This document shows, piece by piece, positions 34,158 to 42,864 of a stretch of DNA of 64,000 nt. The notes beneath the pieces are model-generated. The model did no database searches. It was not told the origin of the DNA and saw only the letters and a program-made list of their open reading frames with translations. This DNA comes from Acidovorax sp. GBBC 1281 (lineage in GTDB: Bacteria > Pseudomonadota > Gammaproteobacteria > Burkholderiales > Burkholderiaceae_C). The position numbers and the translations under genes are program-made. Each line of letters opens with the position of its first letter. Positions within the stretch are counted from its first letter, which is position 1. The stretch covers positions 3,924,001 to 3,988,000 of the forward strand of contig NZ_CP097269.1 in assembly GCF_028473645.1 (NCBI RefSeq). Direction: 5' to 3'.

Positions 34158-35207
34158 TCAGGCGGCCACGCCGTCGAGCCCGGCACGCAGCGCGGTGGCA
34201 TCCAGCGCCTGGCCGATGAACACCAGCCGCGTGCGGCGGTCCTCACCCTCGCGCCATGCGCGGTCGAAGTGGTGATCCAGGCGCCGGCCCACGCCCTGCA
34301 GCAGCCAGCGCATGGGCTTGCCCGGAATGGCGGCGAAGCCCTTCACGCGCAGGATGGCGTGCTGCTCCACGAGGCCCGCCAAGGCGGTCAACAGGCGGTC
34401 GCGGTCCACGGCCGGCAGGTCGATCACGTGCGCGTCGAACTCGTCGTGGTCGTGGTCTTCTTCATGGTCATGGTGGCTCTGGCGCTGGTCGATGGAGGCC
34501 TCGGATGCCTTGGACAGGCCCAGCAGCACATCCAGCGGCAGGCGGCCCTGCTCGGACTGCACCACCTTCACGGACGAGGGAATCTCCTCGCGCACCAGCG
34601 CCTGCACGCGGGCCAGCGCGTCGGCGTCCACCAGATCGGTCTTGTTGAGCACGACCAGGTCCGCGGCGGCGAGCTGGTCCTCGAACAATTCATGCAGCGG
34701 CGACTCGTGGTCGAGATTGGGGTCCGCGCGGCGCAGGGCATCCACGGCCTGGGGGTTGGCGGCGAACTGGCCGCTGGCAGCGGCCGGCGTGTCCACCACC
34801 GTCACCACCGCATCCACGGTGAACACGTTGGCGATCTCCGGCCACTGGAAGGCCTGCACCAGTGGCTTGGGAAGAGCCAGGCCCGAGGTCTCGATGAGCA
34901 CCGCATCAATCTGGTCGCGCCGCTCGGCCAGCAGCTTCATCACCGGGAAAAACTCTTCCTGCACCGTGCAGCACATGCAGCCGTTGGCCAATTCGTAGAG
35001 GGCGCCTTCGCGCTCGTTGCCCGCGTCGTCGCAGCCGATGCCGCAGCCCTTGAGGATCTCGCCGTCGATGCCGAGTTCGCCGAACTCGTTGACGATCACC
35101 GCGATGCGGCGGCCGTCGGCGTTGTCGAGGATGTGGCGCAGCAGCGTGGTCTTGCCGCTGCCCAGGAAGCCGGTGACGATGGTGGCGGGAATCTTGGACG
35201 TTTGCAT
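34158..35207 (-). CDS. cobW: CobW-family metal-chaperone GTPase
   Basis: 349 residues: G1/P-loop TGFLGSGKTTLLRHI (12-26), the metal-binding CMCC in NGCMCCTVQEEF, VLNKTDLVDAD (G4), and a His/Asp-rich stretch HHDHEEDHDHDEFDAH before the CobW C-terminal domain. The G3E-type GTPase delivers a metal to an enzyme; CobW proteins encoded with cobN are proposed to supply cobalt to the chelatase, whereas zinc-responsive COG0523 relatives sit with Zur-controlled genes. The cobN neighbour, 32 bases on, supports the cobalt role. The start is the ATG at 35207. Confidence 0.92.
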   Translation of the reverse strand: MQTSKIPATIVTGFLGSGKTTLLRHILDNADGRRIAVIVNEFGELGIDGEILKGCGIGCDDAGNEREGALYELANGCMCCTVQEEFFPVMKLLAERRDQIDAVLIETSGLALPKPLVQAFQWPEIANVFTVDAVVTVVDTPAAASGQFAANPQAVDALRRADPNLDHESPLHELFEDQLAAADLVVLNKTDLVDADALARVQALVREEIPSSVKVVQSEQGRLPLDVLLGLSKASEASIDQRQSHHDHEEDHDHDEFDAHVIDLPAVDRDRLLTALAGLVEQHAILRVKGFAAIPGKPMRWLLQGVGRRLDHHFDRAWREGEDRRTRLVFIGQALDATALRAGLDGVAA

Positions 35208-35223
35208 ATCGGTTCTTTCGGTG

Positions 35224-35293
35224 CCGCAGACGGCGTGACTGCGGAATTATCCGGGAACCCGCCAAGCCGTCTCCCGCGGGACAGGCGGCTTGG
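35224..35293. promoter_or_regulatory. Two inverted repeats in the cobW leader
   Basis: CCGCAG/CTGCGG (35224-35229, 35239-35244) and CCAAGCCG/CGGCTTGG (35262-35269, 35286-35293) lie within 90 bases upstream of cobW. They may be leader hairpins or protein sites. I looked for a cobalamin riboswitch B12 box here and did not find one. Confidence 0.3.
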
Positions 35294-35438
35294 GCTGCAC
35301 ACCTCCCAAAGTGGAGCCTGCACCATAATCGTGACCCTGTGCCCTGCGGCGACGGGGCGTGCCCACAGGCATGCGGACCGCGCTCCCACCCCACGGCGGC
35401 ACGGCCCTTTCGCCCGTCCCCTGCTCCACACCGAATCC

Positions 35439-36689
35439 ATGAACCCTGAAGCCCACAACATCTGGCGCGCACCGCGCTGGGCCCTGGCCGTCCTGCTGGC
35501 GCTGCTGGGCATGCTGGGCATGCTGGGCATGCTGGGCCCATTTTCGATCGACACCTACATCCCCGCGTTCTCGGGGATCGCCGCCGCGCTGGGCGCATCG
35601 CCGGTGGAGATGCAGCAGACGCTGTCGGCCTACCTGTTCGGCTTCGCCTTCATGACGCTGTTCCACGGGGCGCTGTCGGACAGCTTCGGGCGCAGGCCCG
35701 TGGTGCTGTGGGGCATTGCAGTGTTCACCCTGGCGTCGGCCGGCTGCGCCCTGTCGGAGAGCATCGGCCAGCTGGTCATCTTCCGCGCGCTGCAAGGCCT
35801 TTCGGCGGGCGCGGGCATCGTGGTGTCGCGCGCGGTGATCCGCGACATGTTCCCGCCCGCCCAGGCGCAGCAGGTGATGAGCCAGGTCACCATCTATTTC
35901 GGCGTGGCACCGGCCATCGCACCCATCATCGGCGGCTGGCTGTTCGTGCACGCGGGGTGGCACAGCGTGTTCTGGTTCCTGACAGGCGTCGGCGCGACGC
36001 TCTGGCTGGCCAACTACCGCCTGCGGCCGGAAACGCTGCATGCCGAGCAGCGCCAGCCCTTCAATGCGCGGCACTTGCTGCGGGGCTACTGGGAGCTGGG
36101 CTCGAGCCCCCGCTTCCTGCTGCTGGCACTGGCCAGCGGCGTGCCGTTCAACGGCATGTTCCTGTACGTGCTGGCCGCGCCGGCCTTCCTGGGCGACCAC
36201 CTGGGGCTGGCTCCCACGCATTTCTTCTGGTTCTTCGTGCTGACGATCTCGGGCATCATGGGCGGCGCCTGGCTCAGCGGGCGGCTGGCAGGGCGCATCG
36301 CGCCCAAGCGGCAGATCCGCCACGGCTTTCTGATCATGTTCTCGATGTCCATCCTGAACCTGCTGGCGAACTGGCTGTTCAAGGCGCACGTGTCCTGGGC
36401 GTTGCTGCCCATCGCCGTGTTCGCGTTCGGCTGGGCGCTCATGGTGCCCGTGGTCACCCTGCTGGTGCTGGACCTGCATCCGGAGCGGCGCGGCATGGCC
36501 TCGTCGCTGCAGGCCTTCGTGGGGTCGTCCGCCAACGGCCTGGTGGCGGGGGTCGTCGCGCCGCTGGTCATGCATTCCACGCTGTGGCTGGCCGGGGCCT
36601 CACTGGGAATGATGTGCGTGGGGCTGGGTGCCTGGGTTTACCTGCATCACCGCTGGCCGGACGTCGGACGCACGGCATCGGCGGGCTGA
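35439..36689 (+). CDS. MFS multidrug transporter, Bcr/CflA type
   Basis: The protein has 416 residues and about 12 membrane helices. It fits the Bcr/CflA drug:proton antiporter family: GPFSIDTYIPAF in helix 1, GFAFMTLFHGALSDSFGRRPVVLWG (motif A region), and RALQGLSAGAGIVVSRAVIRDMF (motif typical of this family). Probably exports toxic compounds or peptides across the inner membrane. The open frame extends far upstream, antisense to cobN, but 35439 is the start consistent with homology and with the divergent cobW start at 35207. A 9-base tandem repeat (ATGCTGGGC, three perfect copies at 35511-35537 plus one near-copy before it) gives LGMLGMLGMLG in helix 1. Confidence 0.88.
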   Translation: MNPEAHNIWRAPRWALAVLLALLGMLGMLGMLGPFSIDTYIPAFSGIAAALGASPVEMQQTLSAYLFGFAFMTLFHGALSDSFGRRPVVLWGIAVFTLASAGCALSESIGQLVIFRALQGLSAGAGIVVSRAVIRDMFPPAQAQQVMSQVTIYFGVAPAIAPIIGGWLFVHAGWHSVFWFLTGVGATLWLANYRLRPETLHAEQRQPFNARHLLRGYWELGSSPRFLLLALASGVPFNGMFLYVLAAPAFLGDHLGLAPTHFFWFFVLTISGIMGGAWLSGRLAGRIAPKRQIRHGFLIMFSMSILNLLANWLFKAHVSWALLPIAVFAFGWALMVPVVTLLVLDLHPERRGMASSLQAFVGSSANGLVAGVVAPLVMHSTLWLAGASLGMMCVGLGAWVYLHHRWPDVGRTASAG

Positions 36690-36734
36690 CCCGGATCGAA
36701 GCATGCCCCGCCGGGCGCAGCGCGAGCCGCCGGC

Positions 36735-38207
36735 TCAGTTGCCCCGGCGGCGATCCGTCTCGCGGGCCTGGTAATAGCGCATCTTCTCGGCGTACATGGC
36801 CTGGTCCGCCCGGTTCACCGCGGCCTCTAGCTGGTCGCCCGACGAGGCACTTGACGTTCCCATGGACAGGCTCAGCGGCCGGCCGGGGTAGAACTGGTTG
36901 TTCAGGTCCAGCAGCGAACTGATTTGCTCCATGAGGGAATGGGCACCGCGTTCGTCGGTGGCGGGCATCAGCACGGTGAACTCGTCGCCGCCGATGCGCG
37001 CGGCGCATGCCGGCGCATCCACGGCCTTGGCCAGCACCTCGCCCACGCGGCGCAGCATGGCGTCGCCGGCCGCATGGCCTTCTTCGTCGTTGATCGACTT
37101 CAGGCCGTTCATGTCGATCACGAGAACGGCCACCGGCCAGGGGCCCTTGCGCGTGAGCCGGTTCAGTTCCTCGACATAGAAGGCCCGGTTGCGCAGCTGG
37201 GTCAGCACGTCGTGCTTGCCCAGGTATTCCAGGTACGCCTCTGCCTTCTTGCGCGCGGTGATGTCCACCAGCGACAGCAGCACCATGCTCCAGTCGTGCG
37301 CATGCTCGGGCAGGATGGCGAATTGCATGTGGATGTTCACGGCATCGCCGGAGAGGGAGTAGTTCACCACCTCGCGCTGCTGGAAGAGCCTGCCGTCCCA
37401 CAAGTCCAGCAACTGCTCCGCAAAGGACTCCTGCATTTCCCCGCGAAACACCTTGCCGATCTGGTGCAGCAGCATCTCCTTGGAGTCGGCCCCGAACATC
37501 GACAGGGTTTCCTGATTGACGTCGATCACGCGGATTTCGTGCATGCACCGCACCACGAATTCGGGGTGCACCTTGAGGAAGGTCTTGAAATCGCGGATGC
37601 CCTGCGAACGCACGTCATCCAGCAACCGCTTGACCGCGCTGAAGTCCTCCACCCACAGCGACACCGGCGAATTCTCGAAGAGACCGCGCGCATACAGTTC
37701 GCTCTCCTTCAGGGCACGGCTTGCCTGGTGCTGCGCGGTGTTGTCCTCCAGGGACACCAGCACGCGGCTCCAGTCGTCCTCATGCCCGGGCAGGATGCGT
37801 CCGCGGATCTGCACGTCGAGCCGGCGGCCATCGAGCGTGTAGTTGACCGCCTGGTTGGAAAACTCGGTCGCCCCGGACCACAGCTGCAGGATCTCGGGCA
37901 AGGCCTGCTCGTGCATGTCGTCTCGAAACACCTGACCGAGAGAGGCCTCCAGCGTGGCCTGGTCCGGCGCGGCGAACAGCTCCAGCGTCCGCTGGTTCAC
38001 CTTGATGACCTTGAGGCAATGGCTGTACTGCCGCAGGCAGGAGGGGTCGTTTCGGACGTGCTCGGCGATGTCTTGCACCCCTTCGCTGCGCCAGCGGGCA
38101 AAGAGTTGCTTGAGCGCGCTGTAGTCCTCCAGCCAGAGCGACACGGGCGCAAGGTCGAACATGTGTTCGAAGTCCGCGTCCGAGGACGAGGGCAAAGAAG
38201 ACGGCAT
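36735..38207 (-). CDS. Diguanylate cyclase with duplicated PAS-like sensor module
   Basis: 490 residues. Two tandem modules of about 155 residues are clearly homologous: each starts (F)xxxPVSLWxEDxSAxKxL and contains VNQxTLxxFxA, then VNYxLxG. They are followed by a GGDEF domain with intact ARIGGDEFTVLMPA, so cyclic-di-GMP synthesis is expected. No RxxD inhibitory site is present in the usual place ahead of GGDEF, and there is no EAL domain. No membrane segment: cytosolic. The ATG at 38207 has GGAGG 6 bases upstream; the longer frame to 38264 does not. The signal sensed is unknown. It converges with the MFS gene and ends 45 bases from it. Confidence 0.88.
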   Translation of the reverse strand: MPSSLPSSSDADFEHMFDLAPVSLWLEDYSALKQLFARWRSEGVQDIAEHVRNDPSCLRQYSHCLKVIKVNQRTLELFAAPDQATLEASLGQVFRDDMHEQALPEILQLWSGATEFSNQAVNYTLDGRRLDVQIRGRILPGHEDDWSRVLVSLEDNTAQHQASRALKESELYARGLFENSPVSLWVEDFSAVKRLLDDVRSQGIRDFKTFLKVHPEFVVRCMHEIRVIDVNQETLSMFGADSKEMLLHQIGKVFRGEMQESFAEQLLDLWDGRLFQQREVVNYSLSGDAVNIHMQFAILPEHAHDWSMVLLSLVDITARKKAEAYLEYLGKHDVLTQLRNRAFYVEELNRLTRKGPWPVAVLVIDMNGLKSINDEEGHAAGDAMLRRVGEVLAKAVDAPACAARIGGDEFTVLMPATDERGAHSLMEQISSLLDLNNQFYPGRPLSLSMGTSSASSGDQLEAAVNRADQAMYAEKMRYYQARETDRRRGN

Positions 38208-38280
38208 CGGGAACCTCCAATCAAGCGGACGATTGTCGGGCAGACGCCGACGGCACCGTTCCATCGTGTGGTCCGCCCAT

Positions 38281-38311
38281 AAAAAAAGCCAACCCCGAAG
38301 GGTTGGCTTTT
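38281..38311 (-). terminator. Rho-independent terminator of rhlE
   Basis: AAAGCCAACCC pairs with GGGTTGGCTTT around a TTCGG loop; on the minus strand it ends in seven T. It lies 27 bases after the rhlE stop. Confidence 0.9.
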
Positions 38312-38337
38312 GCAGTCAGCGGCAGTCCGCGCGCCGA

Positions 38338-40248
38338 TCAGCGGGCAGGGCGTGCCGGGCGTTTGCGTGCATCGTGCGGCACGAAAGGCTTGCCGCCGCC
38401 GGCTCCGGGCTTCGCGAACGCCGGCTTGCGGGGCGCGAACTCGCCACGGGGAGCGAAATCACCACGCGGAGCGAAGTCGCCGCGCGGAGCGCCGCCTTCG
38501 TTGCGGCCACCGCCGAAGCCATTGCCACGGGCTGCGTCGCCGAAGCCGGGCTTGCGACCATAACCATCGCCATCGCGGCGGGCACCGCCGCCGAAGCCGC
38601 GGTCATCGCGCGGAGCGGCATGGCCGCCAGCACCTTGGTAGCCGCCACCAGCAGCACGGGGAGCGGGAGCGCCACGGCCACCGAAACCGCTGCGGTCGTT
38701 GCCCGCAAAGCCGCCACCGAAACCGCCACGGCCTGCGCCGGCCGGCTTGCGATCGCGCGAGAAGCCGTCACGGCTTTCGTAGCCACCCTGACGGCCACGG
38801 CCACCGAACTCGGGGCGGGCCTGCGGCGCGCGTTGCTGCGGCTCCAGGCCAGGCACCACTTCCGACTTGAACTGCTGCTTGCTGTAGCCTTCGATGTCGA
38901 AGATCTTGCGGCGATCGCGGAACTCGGCGAACGTCACCGCCAGGCCATCGCGGCCTGCACGGCCGGTGCGGCCGATGCGGTGGGTGTAATCCTCAGCCTT
39001 CATCGGCAGGCCGTAGTTGAACACGTGCGTGATCGTGGGCACGTCGATGCCGCGGGCAGCGACGTCGGTGGCCACCAGCACCTGCACCTGGCCGCTGCGC
39101 AGCGCCATCAGGCGGCGGTTGCGAAGGCCCTGGCTCAGGGCGCCATGCAGCGCCACGGCCGAGAAGCCTTCCTGCTGCAGGTCGTTGGCCAAGCCGTCGC
39201 ATTCGACTTGCGTGCTGGCGAACACGATGGCCTGGTTGATCGTCGTGTCGCGCAGCCAGTGGTCCAGCAGCTTGCGCTTGTGCTGGGCGTTGTCGGCCCA
39301 GAACAGCACCTGCTTGATGTTGGCGTGCTTTTCCTGCGGGGAGTCGATCTGGATCTTCTTCACCGAAGCGCCGTTGTCGTGCATCACACGCATGGCCAGT
39401 TGCTGGATGCGCGGTGCGAACGTGGCACTGAACATCATGGTCTGCTGGCGCTGGGCGGTCAGCTGGTTCAGTTCGGCCAGATCGTCCGAGAAGCCGAGAT
39501 CGAGCATGCGGTCGGCTTCGTCCACCACCAAGAACTGTACCTGGTCGAGCTTGATCTGCATCGAGCGTTGCAGGTCCAGCAGGCGGCCGGGCGTGGCCAC
39601 CACGAGGTTGGCGTTCTGAAGCTTGGCGATCTGCAGCTGGTACGGAATGCCGCCCACCACATTGGCCACGCGCAGGCCGCGGCAATGCTTGACCAGTTCG
39701 ATGGCGTCATGGGCCACTTGCTGGGCCAGTTCGCGGGTGGGGCACAGGATCAGGGCGCCAGGGGTGGCGGCCTTGAAATTGCGGGGATTGGTCGGGTCCT
39801 TGCGCTTACGCTTGGGGGCCGGCTCGCCACGGGCCAGGGCTTCGGCAACGGAACGGTCGAACTCGTCGCGGGCGGCCGCATCGGCTTCGGCCTGCTGGCG
39901 GATCAGCGTGTGCAGCACGGGCAGCAGGAACGCGGCGGTCTTGCCGCTGCCGGTCTGGCTCGAAACCATCAGGTCGATGAACTGGCTGGACTCATCGCCC
40001 GAACCCATGGCCAGGGGAATGGCACGCTCCTGAACACCGGTGGGCTGGGTGTAGCCCAAGTCGGCCACGGCCTGCACCAGCTCGGGGGCCAGGCCCAGAC
40101 GCACGAAGCCGTTGGGCAACGCGGGTGCCGCGTCTTCCGCCACGGCGGCGGATTCAGTGGATTCGATCGCGGACGATTCCAGCGTTTCAACGGCCATGGA
40201 AGATTCAGCAGGCGCGAATTCGCCCTGCACTTGCAAAGTGTCGGTCAT
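38338..40248 (-). CDS. rhlE: DEAD-box RNA helicase RhlE type
   Basis: 636 residues. All DEAD-box motifs are visible: Q motif GYTQPTGVQERAIPL, motif I SSQTGSGKTAAF, Ia and GG blocks, motif II VVDEADRMLDLGF, motif III SATF, motif V ATDVAARGID and motif VI HRIGRTGRAG. About 180 C-terminal residues are Gly/Arg-rich with RGG and GGFGG repeats, typical of RNA-binding, condensate-forming tails in RhlE. The first 45 residues are acidic and Ala-rich. Cytosolic; remodels RNA in ribosome assembly and decay. A strong hairpin lies in its 5' leader. Its GC-rich antisense strand is open for 740 codons, a shadow. Confidence 0.92.
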   Translation of the reverse strand: MTDTLQVQGEFAPAESSMAVETLESSAIESTESAAVAEDAAPALPNGFVRLGLAPELVQAVADLGYTQPTGVQERAIPLAMGSGDESSQFIDLMVSSQTGSGKTAAFLLPVLHTLIRQQAEADAAARDEFDRSVAEALARGEPAPKRKRKDPTNPRNFKAATPGALILCPTRELAQQVAHDAIELVKHCRGLRVANVVGGIPYQLQIAKLQNANLVVATPGRLLDLQRSMQIKLDQVQFLVVDEADRMLDLGFSDDLAELNQLTAQRQQTMMFSATFAPRIQQLAMRVMHDNGASVKKIQIDSPQEKHANIKQVLFWADNAQHKRKLLDHWLRDTTINQAIVFASTQVECDGLANDLQQEGFSAVALHGALSQGLRNRRLMALRSGQVQVLVATDVAARGIDVPTITHVFNYGLPMKAEDYTHRIGRTGRAGRDGLAVTFAEFRDRRKIFDIEGYSKQQFKSEVVPGLEPQQRAPQARPEFGGRGRQGGYESRDGFSRDRKPAGAGRGGFGGGFAGNDRSGFGGRGAPAPRAAGGGYQGAGGHAAPRDDRGFGGGARRDGDGYGRKPGFGDAARGNGFGGGRNEGGAPRGDFAPRGDFAPRGEFAPRKPAFAKPGAGGGKPFVPHDARKRPARPAR

Positions 40249-40575
40249 ATTTTTCTCACACGAAGACGGCCGCAGGCGTGGCCTGCGGAGGCTTCGTCAA
40301 TGGTTAAAAAACATCAACCATCAAACGAAACCAGCGCCAGCATGTTGCTGGGCAGGTGGGCATTAGCGCGGGATCCAGGCTGAAGGGTTCAGCAGGCCGC
40401 AGGCCCAGTGTGTGAAGGGAGATGCACAAACTGCGCGATATTTCCGCGCAGCCGGCGATTATTGCACGGCTGGGGTTTTCCCGCAATGCAATCGGTTAAA
40501 TAACGCGTTAGAGCCGCCCTGCCCGAATCGAACGATCCGCGTGCGTTGCAGCCCCGCCATGAGTGCCCCCAGCGC
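40249..40575 (-). promoter_or_regulatory. rhlE leader with strong hairpin (rest of 327-base gap empty)
   Basis: CCGCAGGC at 40270-40277 pairs with GCCTGCGG at 40281-40288 around GTG, extended by an outer CGAAG/CTTCG pair (40261-40265, 40292-40296). It stands 13-48 bases upstream of the rhlE start, so it would be in the 5' UTR. The remainder to orn is moderately AT-rich with no gene or tRNA that I recognise. Confidence 0.4.
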
Positions 40576-41154
40576 TCACAGCGCCAGCAGGTGGGTGCGG
40601 TAGTGAGCGAGTTCGTCGATCGACTCGTGCACATCCGCCAGGGCGGTGTGCCGCTGCGCCTTCTTGAAGGTGGTGTAGGCCTCGGGCTTCCAGCGCTTGG
40701 CCAGTTCCTTGAGGGTGCTGACATCCAGGTTGCGGTAATGGAAAAACGTTTCCAGCCGCGGCATGTACCGGACCAGAAAACGGCGGTCCTGTCCGATGCT
40801 GTTGCCGCACATGGGCGCCGTGCCCTTCGGCACATAGCGCGAGAGGAATTCGATGATCTGTTGCTCTGCCTCGGCTTCGGTCACCGTGGAGGCGCGCACC
40901 TTGTCGATCAGGCCGCTGCGGCCGTGTGTGCCCTTGTTCCATGCGTCCATTCCGTTGAGCAGCGCATCCGACTGGTGAATGGCTAACACGGGGCCCTCAA
41001 CACGAGGGCTGAGGGTCGGTCCCGTGACCACGACGGCGATCTCCAGCAGGCGGTCGGTTTCCGGGTTCAAACCGGTCATTTCGCAGTCAAGCCAGACGAG
41101 GTTTTGGTCGGATTTGGGTAGCACAGGCACAGTGGGGTTGGCGATATCGGACAT
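40576..41154 (-). CDS. orn: Oligoribonuclease
   Basis: 192 residues, the usual length. DEDDh exonuclease motifs: [16 protein letters not shown] (first Asp, Glu), [10 protein letters not shown] (second Asp) and [14 protein letters not shown] (His and last Asp). It degrades di- to pentanucleotide RNA and pGpG to mononucleotides, and is essential in many proteobacteria. It thereby also completes cyclic-di-GMP turnover, relevant to the nearby diguanylate cyclase. The ATG at 41154 was chosen; the longer frame to 41361 overlaps the divergent protease gene. Confidence 0.95.
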   Translation of the reverse strand: MSDIANPTVPVLPKSDQNLVWLDCEMTGLNPETDRLLEIAVVVTGPTLSPRVEGPVLAIHQSDALLNGMDAWNKGTHGRSGLIDKVRASTVTEAEAEQQIIEFLSRYVPKGTAPMCGNSIGQDRRFLVRYMPRLETFFHYRNLDVSTLKELAKRWKPEAYTTFKKAQRHTALADVHESIDELAHYRTHLLAL

Positions 41155-41191
41155 GGCCGGCATTGTCGCCGATGGCCTAAACTCACCGGAC

Positions 41192-42511
41192 ATGCCCACC
41201 CCTGCCCCTTCCGCGCTGCTCGCGCCCTCCACCCTTCTCACCCTGCTGTTCGCCGCCTTTCTGGTGGCGGGACTCGCACTCCGGTTCTGGCTGGCATCGC
41301 GCCAGATCCGCCATGTGGCACGGCACCGCGACGCCGTGCCTGCCGCGTTCGCCAACCGCATACCGCTCGCGGCCCACCAGAAAGCGGCCGACTACACCAT
41401 CACCAAGGCCCGCTTCGGCCTGCTGGAGATGGCACTGGGCGCCGCGGTGCTGCTGGGCTGGACCCTGCTGGGCGGACTGGATGCACTGAACCAGTTCCTG
41501 CTTGATGCACTGGGTGGCGGCATGGTGCAGCAATTGGCGCTGCTGGCAGCCTTCGCGGCCATCAGCGGGTTGATCGACCTTCCCGCCACGCTCTACCAAA
41601 CCTTCGTGATCGAACAACGCTTTGGCTTCAACCAGATGACGGCGCGCCTGTGGCTGGCAGACCTGGCCAAGTCCACCTTGATGGGCGCGGCCATCGGCCT
41701 GCCCATCGCGGCATTGATCCTGTGGCTCATGGGCGCGGCCGGCCCCCTGTGGTGGCTGTGGGCCTGGGGCGCGTGGATGGGATTCAACCTGCTGCTCATG
41801 GTGGTCTATCCGATCTTCATCGCGCCGCTGTTCAACAAATTTCAGCCGCTGGAAGACGAATCCCTCAAGGCCCGCGTCACGGCCCTCATGCAGCGTTGCG
41901 GCTTTGCAGCCAAAGGGCTTTTCGTGATGGACGGCAGCCGCCGCAGCGCCCATGCCAACGCCTATTTCACGGGTTTCGGCGCAGCCAAACGCGTGGTGTT
42001 CTACGACACCCTGCTGCGCCAGTTGTCCCCCGGCGAAGTCGAGGCGGTGCTGGCCCACGAGCTGGGGCATTTCAAGCACCGCCACATCGTCAAGCGCATC
42101 GTGAGCCTTTTCGCGCTGAGCCTCGCGGGCTTTGCGCTGCTGGGCTGGCTTTCCACGCAGGGCTGGTTCTACACGGGGTTGGGCGTGCTGCCCAACCTGT
42201 CGCTGGAAGGCGTGGCCGGCTCTGCGCCCAACGATGCCCTGGCGCTGCTGTTGTTTTTGCTGGCGGTGCCGGTGTTCACCTTCTTCATTTCCCCGTTGTT
42301 TGCGCAGCTGTCGCGCCGCCACGAGTTCGAGGCCGACGCTTATGCCGTGGCCCAGACCAATGGCAGCGACCTCGCCACGGCCTTGCTGAAACTTTACGAA
42401 GACAATGCCTCCACCCTCACGCCCGATCCGGTGTACGTGAAGTTCTATTACTCGCATCCGCCGGCCACCGAACGGCTGGCGCGCATGCCCAACCTGGCCC
42501 CGACACCATGA
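41192..42511 (+). CDS. M48 family (Ste24/CAAX prenyl protease-like) membrane metallopeptidase
   Basis: 439 residues with about six or seven membrane segments. Zinc-protease motif [10 protein letters not shown] with the third ligand in [11 protein letters not shown] is complete. The ETxxR-like SDxxR region and the [15 protein letters not shown] segment match Ste24-type M48 proteases, which act in the inner membrane, probably on misfolded or specific membrane proteins in bacteria. Divergent from orn by 37 bases. It overlaps the pterin dehydratase gene by 4 bases, a coupling frequent in Burkholderiales; rsgA follows, so the three likely form an operon. Confidence 0.9.
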   Translation: MPTPAPSALLAPSTLLTLLFAAFLVAGLALRFWLASRQIRHVARHRDAVPAAFANRIPLAAHQKAADYTITKARFGLLEMALGAAVLLGWTLLGGLDALNQFLLDALGGGMVQQLALLAAFAAISGLIDLPATLYQTFVIEQRFGFNQMTARLWLADLAKSTLMGAAIGLPIAALILWLMGAAGPLWWLWAWGAWMGFNLLLMVVYPIFIAPLFNKFQPLEDESLKARVTALMQRCGFAAKGLFVMDGSRRSAHANAYFTGFGAAKRVVFYDTLLRQLSPGEVEAVLAHELGHFKHRHIVKRIVSLFALSLAGFALLGWLSTQGWFYTGLGVLPNLSLEGVAGSAPNDALALLLFLLAVPVFTFFISPLFAQLSRRHEFEADAYAVAQTNGSDLATALLKLYEDNASTLTPDPVYVKFYYSHPPATERLARMPNLAPTP

Positions 42512-42846
42512 CTTCGATGCTCAAGAAAAAAGACTGGTCCACGCAGACGCGACGTGCTTTGACGGCGACGGAAATCGTCGCCAAGCTGGCCGACCTCGAC
42601 GGCTGGAAACTGGCAGGTGACGGCGCAGATGTGGCCATCGAAAAGACCTACCGCTTCGCCAACTACTACGAGACCATCTCGTTCGTGAACGCCGTGGCCT
42701 TCGTCGCCAACGCGCAGGACCATCACCCGGACCTGTCGGTGCACTACAACCGCTGCGTGGTGCGACTGAATACGCACGACGTGAATGGCATCTCGGCGAC
42801 CGACATCGAATGCGCATCGCGCTTCGATGGCCTGCTCGCCGCATGA
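42508..42846 (+). CDS. phhB: 4a-hydroxytetrahydrobiopterin dehydratase (pterin-4a-carbinolamine dehydratase)
   Basis: 112 residues, the normal length of PCD/DCoH proteins. The active-site block NAQDHHPDLSVHYNRCVVRL and LNTHDVNGISATD is intact (His-His-Pro-Asp plus second His). It dehydrates 4a-hydroxytetrahydropterin in the recycling of the phenylalanine hydroxylase cofactor; in some bacteria it also supports folate or molybdopterin chemistry. No phenylalanine hydroxylase gene is in the window. Its ATG overlaps the protease stop (ATGA); rsgA follows after 18 bases. Confidence 0.93.
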   Translation: MTSMLKKKDWSTQTRRALTATEIVAKLADLDGWKLAGDGADVAIEKTYRFANYYETISFVNAVAFVANAQDHHPDLSVHYNRCVVRLNTHDVNGISATDIECASRFDGLLAA

Positions 42847-42864
42847 CCACACCCCTTCCCCGCC

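Noticed and set aside
30429..36689. 2,086-codon plus-strand open frame antisense to cobN and cobW
   Set aside because: Only its last 417 codons (35439-36689) are the MFS transporter. The rest mirrors the codon pattern of cobN and cobW on the other strand and has low-complexity composition.
38161..40383. 740-codon plus-strand frame opposite rhlE
   Set aside because: A shadow of the helicase gene; it is Ala/Val repetitive where rhlE encodes its Gly/Arg tail, and has no recognisable domain.
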